Source: Erigeron canadensis
Lineage: Eukaryota > Streptophyta > Magnoliopsida > Asterales > Asteraceae
Assembly (NCBI RefSeq): GCF_010389155.1
Contig: NC_057766.1
Location: 34,729,516 to 34,793,515, forward strand
DNA: 64,000 bases
Reading direction: 5' to 3'
This document shows positions 25,101 through 36,560 of this stretch, one piece after another. Both the position numbers and the translations under genes were made by a program. Position 1 is the stretch's first letter; every line of letters starts with the position of its first letter. The notes below the pieces were generated by a model, which was given only the letters and a program-made list of their open reading frames with translations, made no database searches and was not told where the DNA came from.

Positions 25101-25146
25101 TGTCTTCTTTAACTGCCAACGGGAAACCGCTGCTAGAAGACGTTAA
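19199..25146 (+). CDS. CEN/TFL1-like: CENTRORADIALIS/TFL1-like PEBP protein
   Basis: Exons: 19199-19399, 19584-19645, 22009-22049, 24920-25146 (201, 62, 41, 227 bp), the canonical FT/TFL1 structure; all introns are GT-AG and the phases join. The product is 176 aa, against 177 in Arabidopsis TFL1. The family binds FD-type bZIP factors through 14-3-3 proteins and represses flowering or keeps inflorescence meristems indeterminate. Visible motifs: '[18 protein letters not shown]', the anion pocket [10 protein letters not shown] (71-80) and GIHRF (116-120), and the C-terminal 'QRETAARRR' shared with CEN/TFL1. Odd points: residue 85 is Arg (CGT, 19635-19637), where TFL1 has His88 and FT Tyr85; residue 143 is Asn (25042-25044), where TFL1 has Asp144 and FT Gln140; 'LGSPV' replaces the usual 'LGLPV'. 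Introns 2 and 3 are 2.4 and 2.9 kb and carry transposon insertions. Family is certain; whether it still represses flowering is open. Confidence 0.96.
20867..20895. repeat. (TA)n microsatellite in TFL1-like intron 2
   Basis: About 14 TA units in a row inside the second intron; likely length-variable. Confidence 0.85.
22329..22470 (+). mobile_element. Helitron-like 5' end in TFL1-like intron 3
   Basis: TCTATACTATATTATAAAGA resembles the 5' ends of plant Helitrons and two other candidate ends in this window (about 41739 and 42978). It is followed by a perfect dyad TAACTTACACATGTGTAAGTTA. No matching CTRR end was found, so the length is unknown. Confidence 0.35.
22685..22885 (+). mobile_element. 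SINE family copy 1 (in TFL1-like intron 3)
   Basis: Shares about 170 bp with 40399-40605 (+) and, reversed, with 63090-63240. Common landmarks are CAGGGGTATCTT, ATGTGGG, GAGTTTATCC and TTTTCCATAA. A B-box-like GGTTCGAGTCT lies at 22769-22779. The 3' side runs into A-rich sequence (about 22880-22910), like a SINE tail. Family assignment rests on the three copies and the B box; borders are approximate. Confidence 0.6.
23021..23276. mobile_element. Stowaway-like (Tc1/mariner) MITE
   Basis: 256 bp bounded by TA on both sides. The left end CTTCCTCGGTCTCATTAATA and the reversed right end CCCTCTTCGTCCCATTAAAT resemble the Stowaway consensus CTCCCTCCGTCCCA. It sits in the third intron of the TFL1-like gene. 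Confidence 0.75.
23321..23648. mobile_element. Palindromic MITE in TFL1-like intron 3
   Basis: Inverted arms start TTTGAAAACTAAAAC and end GTTTTCAAA-like sequence, with further inverted blocks inside (AAAACACACTGTGATTTGAA and its complement). Several CACATTGTGTT-type motifs occur in both orientations. No clear target duplication, so the superfamily is undetermined. Confidence 0.55.
24575..24680 (-). mobile_element. SINE-like repeat, minus strand
   Basis: On the minus strand a B-box match GGTTCAAATCCTG follows TAAGATCTTA, with an A-box-like TGGATTGGTATACTGTGG upstream. It lies at the end of the third TFL1-like intron, about 240 bp before exon 4. Confidence 0.4.
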
Positions 25147-25357
25147 TTATTAACTTAACTCTTATATATTTATAAATATATATATATATGGTGTTTAATT
25201 AATCAATGATTCATGCATAATCAAACTTATAATGCGGCTAGCTAGCTAGCAGCTAGCCAGCTGTTAATGTGTGATTACTATATATTGATAATTATTATCA
25301 TTATTATTATATTATTCATGCATGAATCGTAAGGAATAGTAGTGTTTAGACTTTAGA

Positions 25358-25363
25358 AATAAA
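25358..25363 (+). promoter_or_regulatory. Candidate poly(A) signal of the TFL1-like gene
   Basis: AATAAA 212 bp after the stop codon, the first perfect match downstream, giving a 3' leader of plausible length. Confidence 0.45.
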
Positions 25364-26639
25364 GAAGTGGTTGTACGTACGTGTGATGAAACTCTCTCTA
25401 TATATATTTGTATCTTATATACTAAGCAATCCATTTAACTATGATCGATCAGCCTATATATTTGCATGTTTTTTATTTTAATTAATTCTTCTAATTTTAT
25501 TAACAACAATGGTTTATTAATTAGATCTAGCATGGACCAAGTCAAGGCTGTCCCATGAATTTTAATGGCTCTACGCTGCATTATTTATAAAGACCTTTTT
25601 TATATCATTTAAGTATTTTCTCGTTTAATAGAATAACAAAATACCTATTATAATAAGAAACTTTAAACAGAAACACAATATCATATCGTAATATATCTCT
25701 GGGCATCATAATATGGAGTTGTGATCAAAAGAAACCACAAAAAGTGGTGAAACCCAAGGGCTACATCTCAGCCTTTGGATCAAAAGCAATAAAAAAAAAA
25801 TAACACGGAGGGGTAAATAAGTAATTTTTTTACACATTATCTTATTCCTTTGTTATTTCTTTCAAATCCAAACACACACACACACACACACACACAAAAA
25901 CATACACAGGCTTTTCTCTCTTTCTCTCTCTCTCACCACCAGTACCAGCACCATAACCACCACCACCACTACCACCACCGTGTTCAGATCACCATCACAT
26001 TCTAATCAGAATAGTACAGCCATCGTCGTCATCATCTTTATCATTCATCATCAATTGATCTTGAAGATGTTAACAACGGAAGATCTATTGAATACGAATA
26101 TATGGCTTTTTGTTATGTAAATTTGAAATATTCAAATGTAATTAGATTACATGTGATTAGATCTATTCTAACATTTGAATTTGTTAAATTTTATTGGTTA
26201 TTTAATTGACTTTGTTGTTTGGTATAATATTGCCTACAAAGTATTTGATAAAATGTCTAAACCAAAGTTTCTTATATATGATTTAGTATCAAATCACATT
26301 TGATTGAATATTGCATACAAGGTGTTTGATGAAATGTCTAAACCAAAGTTTGATAATACCTTTAAAATTCCTTTATGTGCAGTATAAGTGTATATGTTTG
26401 TGTGATTTTATGTATTGAATCAAATATGATTATATAAGTTATTTGTTATTGTTTAATTTATGTTCAGAATCATATTTGGTTATATATTGACATTTTATTG
26501 ATTTCTGTTTTTGTAACTGTGTGTGTAAAATCATATTCAATTTTGTATATAGATTCTATAGATTTGTGTTTTATAACTTTGTTTCTACAATCAAATTTGA
26601 TTTTGTATTGAGGTTCTAGTTAACTGTGTCCTTATGCCT

Positions 26640-28100
26640 AGAATTAAAAATGACACACATTGTGAAAAACATATACAAAATTAACTATTCAAAATCAAAA
26701 ATGATTTTACGCATACATTGGAGAAAACCTATATAAAATCATATATGATTTTTTATAACACATTGAGACAAAACCAAATGAGTTCCATACAAAGAAAACC
26801 ATTTAAAATCAAAAATGATTTTACGCATAGAGTGTCAAAACCCTATACAAAATCATGTATGATTTTATTCATTCATCTAGATAAAAAAAAGTGAGTTCGG
26901 TATCATTAAACATATTCAAAATCATATATGATTTTGTATATGCTTCCGTACAAATAAACTTATTCAAAATCAAAGTTGATTTTAAGCATACACTATGAAA
27001 AATTTATCGAAAATCATATATGATTTTACGTATTTTGAGACAAGGCAAATGAGTTCTATACAAATAAACCTATTTAAAATCAATTTTGATTTTATGCATA
27101 TAGTGTGAAAAACGTATACAATATCATATATGATTTTACGCACATTGTCAAGAAAATACTCGTATACAAAATCATATATGATTTTGTGTAGCACATTAAG
27201 TCAACCAAATGGCTTCCTTAAAAAGATATTTATTCAAAATCATTTTTGATTTTACTCATAAAGTCTGAAAACCTATTCAAAATCAACTATTTAAAATCAA
27301 AAATGATTTTACACATACATTGGGGAAAAGCTATACAAAATTATATATGATTTTGTATAGCACATGGAGACAAAACAAAATGAGTTACATACCAAGAAGC
27401 CCATTTAAAAATCAAAAATGATTTTAAGCATATAGTGTGAAATACCCATACGAAATCATATTTGATTTTATTCATACATCTAGACAAAAGAAATGAGTTC
27501 GGTATCATTAAACCTATTCAAGATCAAATTTGATTTTGTGTAGGTTGTTTGGTATGAGCTAAATTTGTTTTGTTTAAATGTATGCATAAAATCAAATTTG
27601 ATTTTGTATAACTTTGACACCATATGCATAAAATTAAATGTGATATTGAATAGGTTTCTTGATATGAAGCTCATTTGTTTTGTCTAAATTCTCTATACAT
27701 AATCAACTTTGATTCTATACATAAAGTTGTAAAAACTGAAATCCCAAAAAATATCAACACATGATCAAATTTGATTGTAGGCATATAGTCACAAAATCAA
27801 AGTTACAAAATCAAAATATCAATACATATAATCAAATTTAATTCTAGACATATAGTCACAAAATCAAATTAACTATAAACTCAATACAAAATCAAATTTG
27901 ATTGTCCAAACAAAGTTACAAAATCAAAATCTCTATATATAATCAAATTCGATTCTAGACATAAAGTTGCAAAAATAGAAATCACTAAAATATCAACACA
28001 TAATCAAATTTGATTATAGACATATAGTCACAAACACACAAGTAACTACAAACTCAATGCATAATCAAATTTGATTGCACAAACAAAGTTACAAAACACA
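26640..28100. repeat. Array of AATCA-N4-TGATT palindromes, left part
   Basis: About 25 dyad motifs of the form AAATCA-N4-TGATTT occur here, for example AAAATCATATATGATTTT at 26736. Centres alternate between gaps of about 45 and about 70 bp, implying an old dimeric repeat near 115 bp. The arms stay conserved while the middle four bases and the spacers vary. No coding potential. Confidence 0.85.
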
Positions 28101-28867
28101 AATTTAATGTAACATCCCGAACTTTCTAGTTAACAGTTGACTTTAGTCGTTAAGTCAAAATAACGTGTCTATTAAGTCTTTAGATGATTCAATGCGTCTA
28201 TATGTTTAATATGCTTTAAATGCAAGGCTTTAATACCTTAATGATTGATGTGTATAAGTGTTTAAAGGTATATTTAAATGCCTTTAGAAGTTCTTAAAGT
28301 GTTTAATGTGTTGTAAGTGTTCCCTATAGGTGTTTTGAGCTTAATATGAGTCGTTTGGAAGCTTAGGGACTACTTTTGACATAGGGTTAAACTCAAAAAC
28401 GGGTTAAGGGTCTTGTAACCTATCATTAGACTCATAATACAGAGATTATACTCTTCCTTTGAAGCCCTAGTTGTCCCCTTGGTTCCATAGCATTCTATTA
28501 TTCGATTTCATCGTCGTTTGGGTGATTCGATGGTGTTTTGATCAAGTTTTGCATCCCCTTTGCTATCTCCAGGTAATTGATGATTAGCCACATTGATTTT
28601 ATGCATAATAAGTCCTTTCAACCCATTGAGTTCTGGTTTTAGGGTTTGGGTTGGATTCAATTACGTTAATAATCAATTTTAGGTCATTACGGGTTTTAAA
28701 TCGATTGTATAAAGTTGGTATATGATTCAAGGATTAATTGGTGTTTTCAATGAGTGACTTTGGTCTTATTTTAAGTGTATTTGATATTCATAAGACCTGG
28801 AGATGTTTTAAAGTCGTTTGAGATGTGTTTGGTTAGGTTTTGGGGTTGTTTTTCACGACTGGTCATC

Positions 28868-29003
28868 GTAACTCCCGTTATGGTTGTGTAACTCCCGTTA
28901 GCTGGGTAATTGCGATAACACCTCCACTGTAACTCCCGTTACAAATTTTCATAACTCCCGTTAGGTGCGTAACTCCCGTTACAAATATTCGTAACTCCCG
29001 TTA
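28868..29003. repeat. Repeated TAACTCCCGTTA motif
   Basis: The near-palindromic 12-mer TAACTCCCGTTA or a close variant occurs six times in about 135 bp. It lies within the putative LTR, upstream of nothing recognisable. Confidence 0.85.
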
Positions 29004-29552
29004 GGGACTGATTTTTGTTAACATTTTTAAACGACCATAACTTTTAAACCGTAACTCCGTTTTTGAGGAATAAGCTATCCACGGAATCATGAGAGAGTCT
29101 ACTTTCTAATGGTAATGCTTTTTAAAGTTGAGGATGATGTCAAGTTTACAGAAAGGTTAATTAAGTGAGTGATTTCCATGTTCCGTCGAGTTATGTAAGC
29201 TCTAAAGTATTAAACGAACGTCCGATGCATCAAGTCTTGTCATGGGTGATATTTATAGGTATCTAGGCTTGAGTCATGACCATAAATAGTGGGTAATTGA
29301 TAGCTCATTATGTCGTTTAATGATTATAGGTAGTCGAGAATACTTGCAAAGCTCGGTAACTTACGTTATCACTTGTTGTGTGCTTCTACAAGGTATGATA
29401 CACTACTTTGACATGCCGAGGGTTCAACAAAAACATACTTTTCATATAATAACTTTCCAAACGGTATCTTGTTTGCTTATGGGTATTCGGGATTATACGG
29501 GAGGTGATATGGGCTATGTAGATACATATAAAAGCCTGAAATGCTACCCCAA

Positions 29553-29815
29553 TGATATGATATGATATGCAATGAAATGTTATGCAATATTATGATATGT
29601 AATGATATGCAATGTTATGAGATGTAATGATATGCAATGTAATGTTATGCAATATTATGATATGTAATGATATGCAATGTTATGAGATGTAATGATATGC
29701 AATGTAATGACATACAATGTTATGAGATGTAATGATATGCAATGAAATGTTATGCCATGTTATGAGATGTAATGATATGAAACAAAATGCTATGTAATGT
29801 TTGAGATGATTTGAA
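29553..29815. repeat. ATGATATGCAATG minisatellite
   Basis: Imperfect head-to-tail repeats of TAATGATATGCAATGTTATGAGATG type units, lying within the putative LTR. Short frames here are repeat artefacts. Confidence 0.8.
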
Positions 29816-30173
29816 ATGTGATATATGATGATGATATGTGAAATGTGCATGATTACATGGCTTGTTCATCTAGTTCACTAGACCTTTTAAGTTGCCATGA
29901 CACGTGCACGTTTAAGGGCCCAAACGTAAAGATGTATATGTGATGATTGTTTAGGTTGTGTAAACACCTAAACTATATGAGATGAAATCGAGCTCGTAAT
30001 TTTAGATGAAAGTGTTAAGCTTAACCCGTACTTGCCCTAGCCCGGTTAAGTGCGTAGATGTGGTTGCTTGGGTGGCTCCTTGCAACATGGTCAAAGATGT
30101 GAAGAGTAATACGGGAGGTTTGACCCGCCCCACTTGTCTTGAACATACGGATTACTCCGGGATTAGTCTAACG

Positions 30174-30412
30174 GCTAACCCTACGACTTCAAACCCTAAA
30201 CCCTAAGCTACAAAGTAAAACCCGAGGGGAAAGTTACATTCTAAAACCCTAAATGCTCAACCCTAAAATGCTAAAGCCTACAAGAGGGGGACGGGTGCAT
30301 ATGGTACGCTTAAGGGTTTATGGTTTGAAGTCGTAGGATTAGCCGAGGCTAACCCTACGACTTCAAACCCTAAGCTACAAAGTAAAACCCGAGGGGAAAG
30401 TTACATTAGAAA
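30174..30412. repeat. Duplicated right edge of the putative LTR
   Basis: A block beginning GGCTAACCCTACGACTTCAA and running to AAAGTTACATT occurs at about 30174-30238 and again at about 30347-30407. Part of the block also appears inverted near 30320-30345. This suggests a local rearrangement at the LTR end. Confidence 0.7.
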
Positions 30413-31735
30413 ACCATATATGATTTTGTGTAGGACATTTAGGTAACTTCCATCTCATTCATAAAAAACAATACGAAATCAAAAATGATTTTATGCATCA
30501 TTTAGAAAACCTATGCAAAATCAAAAATGATTTTACACATACATTAGAGGAAAACTTTAGAAACTCATTTATGATTTTGTATATTACATCGAGTCAAAAC
30601 CAAAATAAGTTGCATAAAAATATAACCGTTTGAAATCATATATGATTTTAAACATTGTGTGAATTATCCATACAAAATCATTTTTGATTTTATTCATACT
30701 TATACAAAATCATTTTTGAATTATCCATAAGAATGATTTTACGTATGCATTGGGGAAAACATATACAAAATCATATATGATTTTATTTATAAATATAGAA
30801 AAAAAAATGAGTTCGATATCATTAATCCTATTCAAAATCATATATGATTTTAGTCGTAATTAGTCAACCAAGTATACCAAATCATATATGATTTTGTGTA
30901 AGACATTTAGGTAACTTCCATCTCATTCATAAAAAAACAATACGAAATCAAAAATGATTTTATGCATCATTTAGAAAACCTATGCAAAATCAAAAATGAT
31001 TTTACACATACATTAGAGGAAAACTTTAGAAACTCATTTATGATTTTGTATATTACATCGAGTCAAAACCAAAATAAGTTGCATAAAAATATAACCGTTT
31101 GAAATCATATATGATTTTAAACATTGTGTGAATTATCCATACAAAATCATTTTTGATTTTATTCATACTTATACAAAATCATTTTTGAATTATCCATAAG
31201 AATGATTTTACGTATGCATTGGGGAAAACATATACAAAATCATATATGATTTTATTTATAAATATAGAAAAAAAAATAAGTTTGATATCATTAATCCTAT
31301 TCAAAATCATATATGATTTTAGTCGTAATTAGTCAACCAAGTATACCAAATCATATATGATTTTGTGTAAGACATTTAGGTAACTTCCATCTCATTCATA
31401 AAAAAACAATACGAAATCAAAAATGATTTTATGCATCATTTAGAAAACCTATGCAAAATCAAAAATGATTTTACACATACATTAGAGGAAAACTTTAGAA
31501 ACTCATTTATGATTTTGTATATTGCATCGAGTCAAAACCAAAATAAGTTGCATAAAAATATAACCGTTTGAAATCATATATGATTTTAAACATAGTGTGA
31601 ATTATCCATACAAAATCATTTTTGATTTTATTCATACTTATACAAAATCATTTTTGAATTATCCATAAGAATGATTATACGTATGCATTGGGGAAAACAT
31701 ATACAAAATCATATATGATTTTATTTTAGTTAAAG
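30412..31735. repeat. 468-bp tandem repeat, about 2.8 copies
   Basis: Landmark GACATTTAGGTAACTTCC occurs at 30434, 30902 and 31371, giving periods of 468 and 469. Units are nearly identical, with only a few single-base differences seen. Each unit itself contains about nine AATCA-N4-TGATT palindromes, so this is a recent amplification of the older array. Confidence 0.92.
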
Positions 31736-32164
31736 CAATGGCTTCCTTAAACAAATCATATATAAAATCAAAATGATTTTTAGCATACACTTTCACATTC
31801 GAAATTTGATTTAGTACATACACTTTGGCTTAGACATTTCATCAAACACTTTGTGGGCAAAACTCATTATAAAAATTTTAAACAACAACAATCAATAATA
31901 CAACTTCTTATCATATGAAAAAACAAAAATAAGAGAAAAAGACTACAAATCATGGATAAAAATGGTTTGTTTGTCAATTTTTTATATTAAAAACATAAAC
32001 TACATAAAATATCACTCTAATAATATCTAAAACATCATCTTTTATTTGTTGTTGTTGCTAGTGGTTTGAGATGAAGATCCAGATTTTAGTGGTGGTGGTG
32101 GCGGCGACGGCGGTCGGATATGTTGGTGGTGGTGGTGGTTACTGTCCAAGGAGTAGGAGAGAGA

Positions 32165-32195
<31 letters not shown>

Positions 32196-32686
32196 TTGAT
32201 CAGGAGAAAAAGAAAAAAAGATAAATGAAAGATAGAGTCTTATTTTTTTTAGTGTAAATTACGAATATACCCCTTCATGTTTTATTTTTAATTAGGAGTA
32301 AATGTTAATCTCCACCATTGATGGGAATGATCCGAGGGCTAAGATTAAGCCCTTAAAATCCATAAAAAATTAAAGATATAATTGAACAAAGCTCTCATAC
32401 TATGAACCTTGTAATATCTCAACTCTTTTATATCATCATAGTATTTTCATTGTGCAACTAATTAAATTAGTGGTGTAATATCTCAACGTTGTCCGAGGAC
32501 TATTCACATTTGGTTAATGTGTTGGGATTTTCAAAAAACGTGTTCTTTGTTGTTATACAGTACTAATTATTTATGTTGTGATGGCATATCACTTTATATG
32601 GCAATGTATAAAGATAGTGTCTGATAATTTGCCAAATTATATGGAAGTGTAGTAACTTTGTGAGTTCATTTATACATATTCTGATA

Positions 32687-33799
32687 GAGGAAGTGTTATT
32701 TGAGAACTCACAAATAAAAAAGAACGTGATAATAATTCTGGACCATTTATTTTTTTATATTTTCTTTCTCTTTCATTAAATAAGAAAATTCACCCAAATC
32801 ATTTAAAATGCTTTATCTCACAAACCGTAAATCGTTAGACGAAACAAAAAGCATGGGTAGTCTTAATTTCGTCATCTTTCATTAGAGATCCAATTCGATA
32901 TAATTTTGACGACTTTTTAATTTTCGTTTTTTTTTTGTTATTTGAGAACTCACAAATAAAAAAGAACGCGAGAACAATTCTGGACCACTCATTTTCTTAT
33001 ATTTTCTCTCTCTTCCATTAAATAAGAAAATTCACCCAAATCATTTAAAATGCTTTATCTCACAAACCGTAAATCGTTAGACGAAACAAAAAGCATGGAT
33101 AGTCTTAATTTCGTCCTCTTTCATTAGAGATCTAATTCGATATAATTTTGACGACTTTTTAATTTTCGTTTTTTTTCCCATCGCGTTCATCCTACACATG
33201 TGTAAGATCATTGTTTTCACATGTAAATTAGTAAATGAACATATGTACATAACAATAAAGGTCAAGGGCGGAGTCCGTCAATCCATGGCAGAGCCATGGA
33301 AGCCAAGGACGGAGCCCGTCAGTCCATGGCGGAGGAATAACGGCTAAGGGCGGAGCCCGTTAGGTAGATCACCCGTCACTGGTCACCCCCTATGACCTAT
33401 TACCCTCTATGACCTATCACCCTATGACTTATCACCCTCTATGACCTATCACCCCCACTAGCTTTGGTTTATGAATATCCTTAAGGGAAAAGCCCGTTCC
33501 GAATCATAATTTTTGTTCAACCTACACATGTGTAAGTTATGTGTAACTACCAAAAAGAAAATGAAAATTAAAAAGTCATCAAAAGTATATCGAATTGGAT
33601 CTCTAATGAAAGAGGACGAAACTTTAAGACTACCCATGCTTTTTGTTTCGTCTAACGATTTACGGTTTGTGAGTTAGAACATTTTGAATGATTTAGGTGA
33701 ATTTTATTATTTAATTGAAGAGAGAGAAAGATGAAAAGAATATGTGATCCAGAATGGTTCTTGAGTTTTTTTTTAAGAGTTCTCAAAATAACTAACCCT
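32687..33799. mobile_element. Mutator-like non-autonomous element with duplicated arm
   Basis: TATTCTGATA flanks both sides (32677-32686 and 33800-33809). Inverted arms share TTATTTTGAGAACTC, CACAAACCGTAAATCGTTAG, ACGAAACAAAAAGCATGG and CCTACACATGTGTAAG. The left arm is present twice in tandem (about 32690-32935 and 32936-33200). The centre has several GGGCGGAGCCCGT-like motifs and repeats of TATGACCTATCACCC. No gene. Confidence 0.85.
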
Positions 33800-36344
33800 T
33801 ATTCTGATAATAATAAATCAATTTAAACGGCAACCTGAAAATCAACTTAATCATAAAATATTATTGAATTTTTAAATTGAGAAAAGACTTAATAAAATCC
33901 ACTTAAATATTTAAGGTTTTAGATTGATTTTTAAGACAATAAATAAATTAAATTGGTTTATCACTTTCTACGTATATATCTAACTTTATGTGTTTTACAT
34001 ACATTTCCAAACTAATAGCTCATTTGTTTCAAATCATTTACAAATTACACAACCTCTGAAGTGCATTTACCTTCTTCAACATCACTTCAGTATTTTCAAG
34101 GGTTTGGGCTTATGGCATATTGGGCTCAATAGCACATCTTTAAAACCTCATCAGCTACATTGTTCTCCGGCCACTAAAAATTGTTTCCACGCCTTTACGG
34201 CCCACTCATATTATTTATACTTATTATGAATATCAGTATATGCTTAATGCTCCAATTCCATATGTCAATCCGATGTGGGAATTGGGATAAATATAATTAG
34301 TTAATTACTCCACCATACCACTTTTGGTACTTTTCGGAAAAAAAACATACCACTTTTGGTCACACAGGATTTGTGAATAAAATCAAAGGGTTTCAAACAC
34401 AAAATTTACAGTCTATTTAAGGGGAATTTTTTTCCTAGCAAACTACATCCTTCCTTTAAGGTATATATAGCTTTGCCTATGCAAAATATGCTTTTGGTCT
34501 AAAAATTTATCTAATTTTCCAGAAACATATCACAATGACATTAAATTCAACTCATAGACAATGGTTTATATTTTCTTCCAAACTCTATTTTTGTGCCCCG
34601 TAAGTTTATATATTTGCTAAACTCGGTTTTTCTTTCTGAATACTTAGTAACTTATGCACAAAAGTATTTCTTTATCAACATTTGCTACCGTTAAAGGTTG
34701 ATAAAGTATAGGATAGGTAATGGGAGGATAATATTTTATAGTTGAGCTACAACCGCACGACATATATGGTGTAGTAGATTTGTTAATTTTTGTCTCATCA
34801 TCTAATTTGCCTATTAAGTATTAATAATTTGATTTGGTTAATGTACTTAAAATTGGGTCAATTGGGTAAAATAATAATGATTCACCTAAATGAAATGGGT
34901 CAAAACTTGTCGAGCATTTGAAATCACCCAAAACGTATAATACGGAGTATGAATTGTCCCTACTGTTGCTTTGTTTAATTTTATTTTGATGGTGCTCATG
35001 TTGGATGGATATATTTCATGGATTTTTATGTTTCTTGCTTTGATTTTGTTTTATTTTGATCGCTGAAATTAAATACAAGTTGTGAAGTGATATCAGATGA
35101 TGTCGTCTCGTGGTTGGGTACACTGATTGGTCTGACAATTGCTTGAAACTTTTACAGTTTGGTATGTGAAATTTTTTCACAATGTGAATTGTGTATGCAG
35201 TAATTTGATAACCTTTTTACGCATCATTTTTCTAATGTTAAATAAATGTGTACACATGACAACATAATACTCCGTTGATAGAGTCTTTAAAGGTCCATAA
35301 CAAATTTTTTTTATTTTGGGCAGCAAGTTATAACTGTTTCGTTTCAACAATTATATGTGTCCAATTTTTCCTATTCACATTTGCCATAGAAATACGTTAG
35401 TAAACATATATAGAACCGCTCCATGACAATTTATCAAACAAACCCATACTGTAGTTTTTGAATTGATGAAGTGGTTTCCTCAAAACTAATATGTTGACCA
35501 CCACAAAGGCTGATTAATGTCGTTAAATGGCTCTTAAAACTCAGATCCTGGTTTATCTCAATTAACTTTAAATTCAAACACAACTGAAAAACAAAAAACT
35601 ACTACTTCATCAAGTCCAGAAACATTGTTGAAAAGTCAACAAACCCCAAACAATAAAGGAAGTGGACATGTAAATGACTTGCCTTGAATTGAATGGAATG
35701 CCAATTAGCTATGGTGCTTGTCTCACAATTCACTTGCCTAATGCTTTACTAATAGATAAGTAGGTTGCCTGTTTCACTATTTACTTGCCTAAGGCTTTGG
35801 TAATTTACTAATTTTATTCACTTGTCTAAATTAAGCTTTGGCAGTTAATAGCATTATATCAGCCAATCAAAGATATTTGTTGGTCGACAATAAACACCAA
35901 CAAGATAATAAAATACATATAAATTATGTATTGGTAGAACTATGGATAACTTGTAGGACTCTACCAACCAATCCCAATGTGTTAGTCAAAGTTAATAATT
36001 AATTTTAAACTTCTATATATTCGATGGTGGTTGCCTTGCACGTTCTTTAACAGCAATAAATAAGTTGAACTGAGTAAACCCGACTTTTGATACATACGGA
36101 ATATATATATGGAAGGAGGAACATTAGCGTATAGTAAAAAGAGCGGATCGAAAAAGAAAATGGATATATGTCCATGTGAATTGTGTAATCATTTGTAAAA
36201 ACAATAATTCAACTCACAAGTGACATGTATCTAAAGAATATTATTGTGAAATTTTCTAAAGAATATTGTTTTCGATTTAGTGACAAACTCATAAACTTCA
36301 TTGCAAAAAAGTCTTTTGTTTGTGTGACTATCTTTTTCTTTTAC

Positions 36345-36560
36345 TTTTTTTATAGAATGGTTATGAATTTATTTTTAACTTCGGTAATATTTTTAATGAA
36401 CTTAGTTTTCTATATATATTTTAACTCTTAATATTTTTAATGAACTTAATATTTTTATAGAATGGTTATGAATTTATTTTTAACTTCGGTAATTAATCAT
36501 ATCTTAATATTTTTAATGAACTTAATTTTCAATATATATCTTAACTCTTAATATTTTTAA
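36345..36560. repeat. 105-bp tandem repeat
   Basis: TATAGAATGGTTATGAATTT starts at 36351 and 36456, a period of 105. TTAATATTTTTAATGAACTT recurs within and just after the units. Confidence 0.85.

Larger units (their letters stand above)
28107..30405 (+). mobile_element. Probable solo LTR of a Ty3/gypsy element
   Basis: It begins TGTAACATCCCGAAC and ends GTTACA, the inverted TGTAAC/GTTACA ends typical of chromovirus LTRs. It interrupts an otherwise continuous palindrome array. Inside are LTR-like features: a promoter-like stretch near 28430, a CT-rich start region (about 28450-28560) and internal short repeats. No internal region or second LTR is present, so it is probably a recombination product. 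The flanking five bases (TTTAA and TTAGA) do not match, and the right end carries a partial duplication, so the exact right border is uncertain. Confidence 0.55.
25725..32380. mobile_element. Long-inverted-repeat element filled with short palindromes
   Basis: The outer arms (about 25725-26370 and 31815-32380) are diverged inverted repeats. Shared blocks, reading inwards, are GGGCT..ATCT.AGCC, GAGGGGTA..TTCGTAATTT-like sequence, a CA/GT run, a CT-rich tract, CACCACCAC runs and GTGTTTGATGAAATGTCTAA. Long arms of several hundred bp and a small-repeat interior suggest a non-autonomous Mutator-like element. No target duplication could be fixed, so borders are approximate. Without the nested LTR (28107-30405) the element would be about 4.3 kb. 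No transposase is present. Confidence 0.6.

Noticed and set aside
19199..25146. Calling the PEBP gene FT
   Set aside because: The N-terminus, the segment after GIHRF and the QRETAARRR end are CEN/TFL1-like; FT would have Tyr at the switch site and a different external loop. Only a few residues such as FNCQRE look FT-like.
29320..29565. 81-codon frame in the putative LTR
   Set aside because: No motif; ends in the minisatellite; lies within a noncoding repeat.
26640..31740. CRISPR-like array
   Set aside because: Repeats are short palindromes with irregular spacing and repeated spacers, in a plant nuclear context, with no cas genes.
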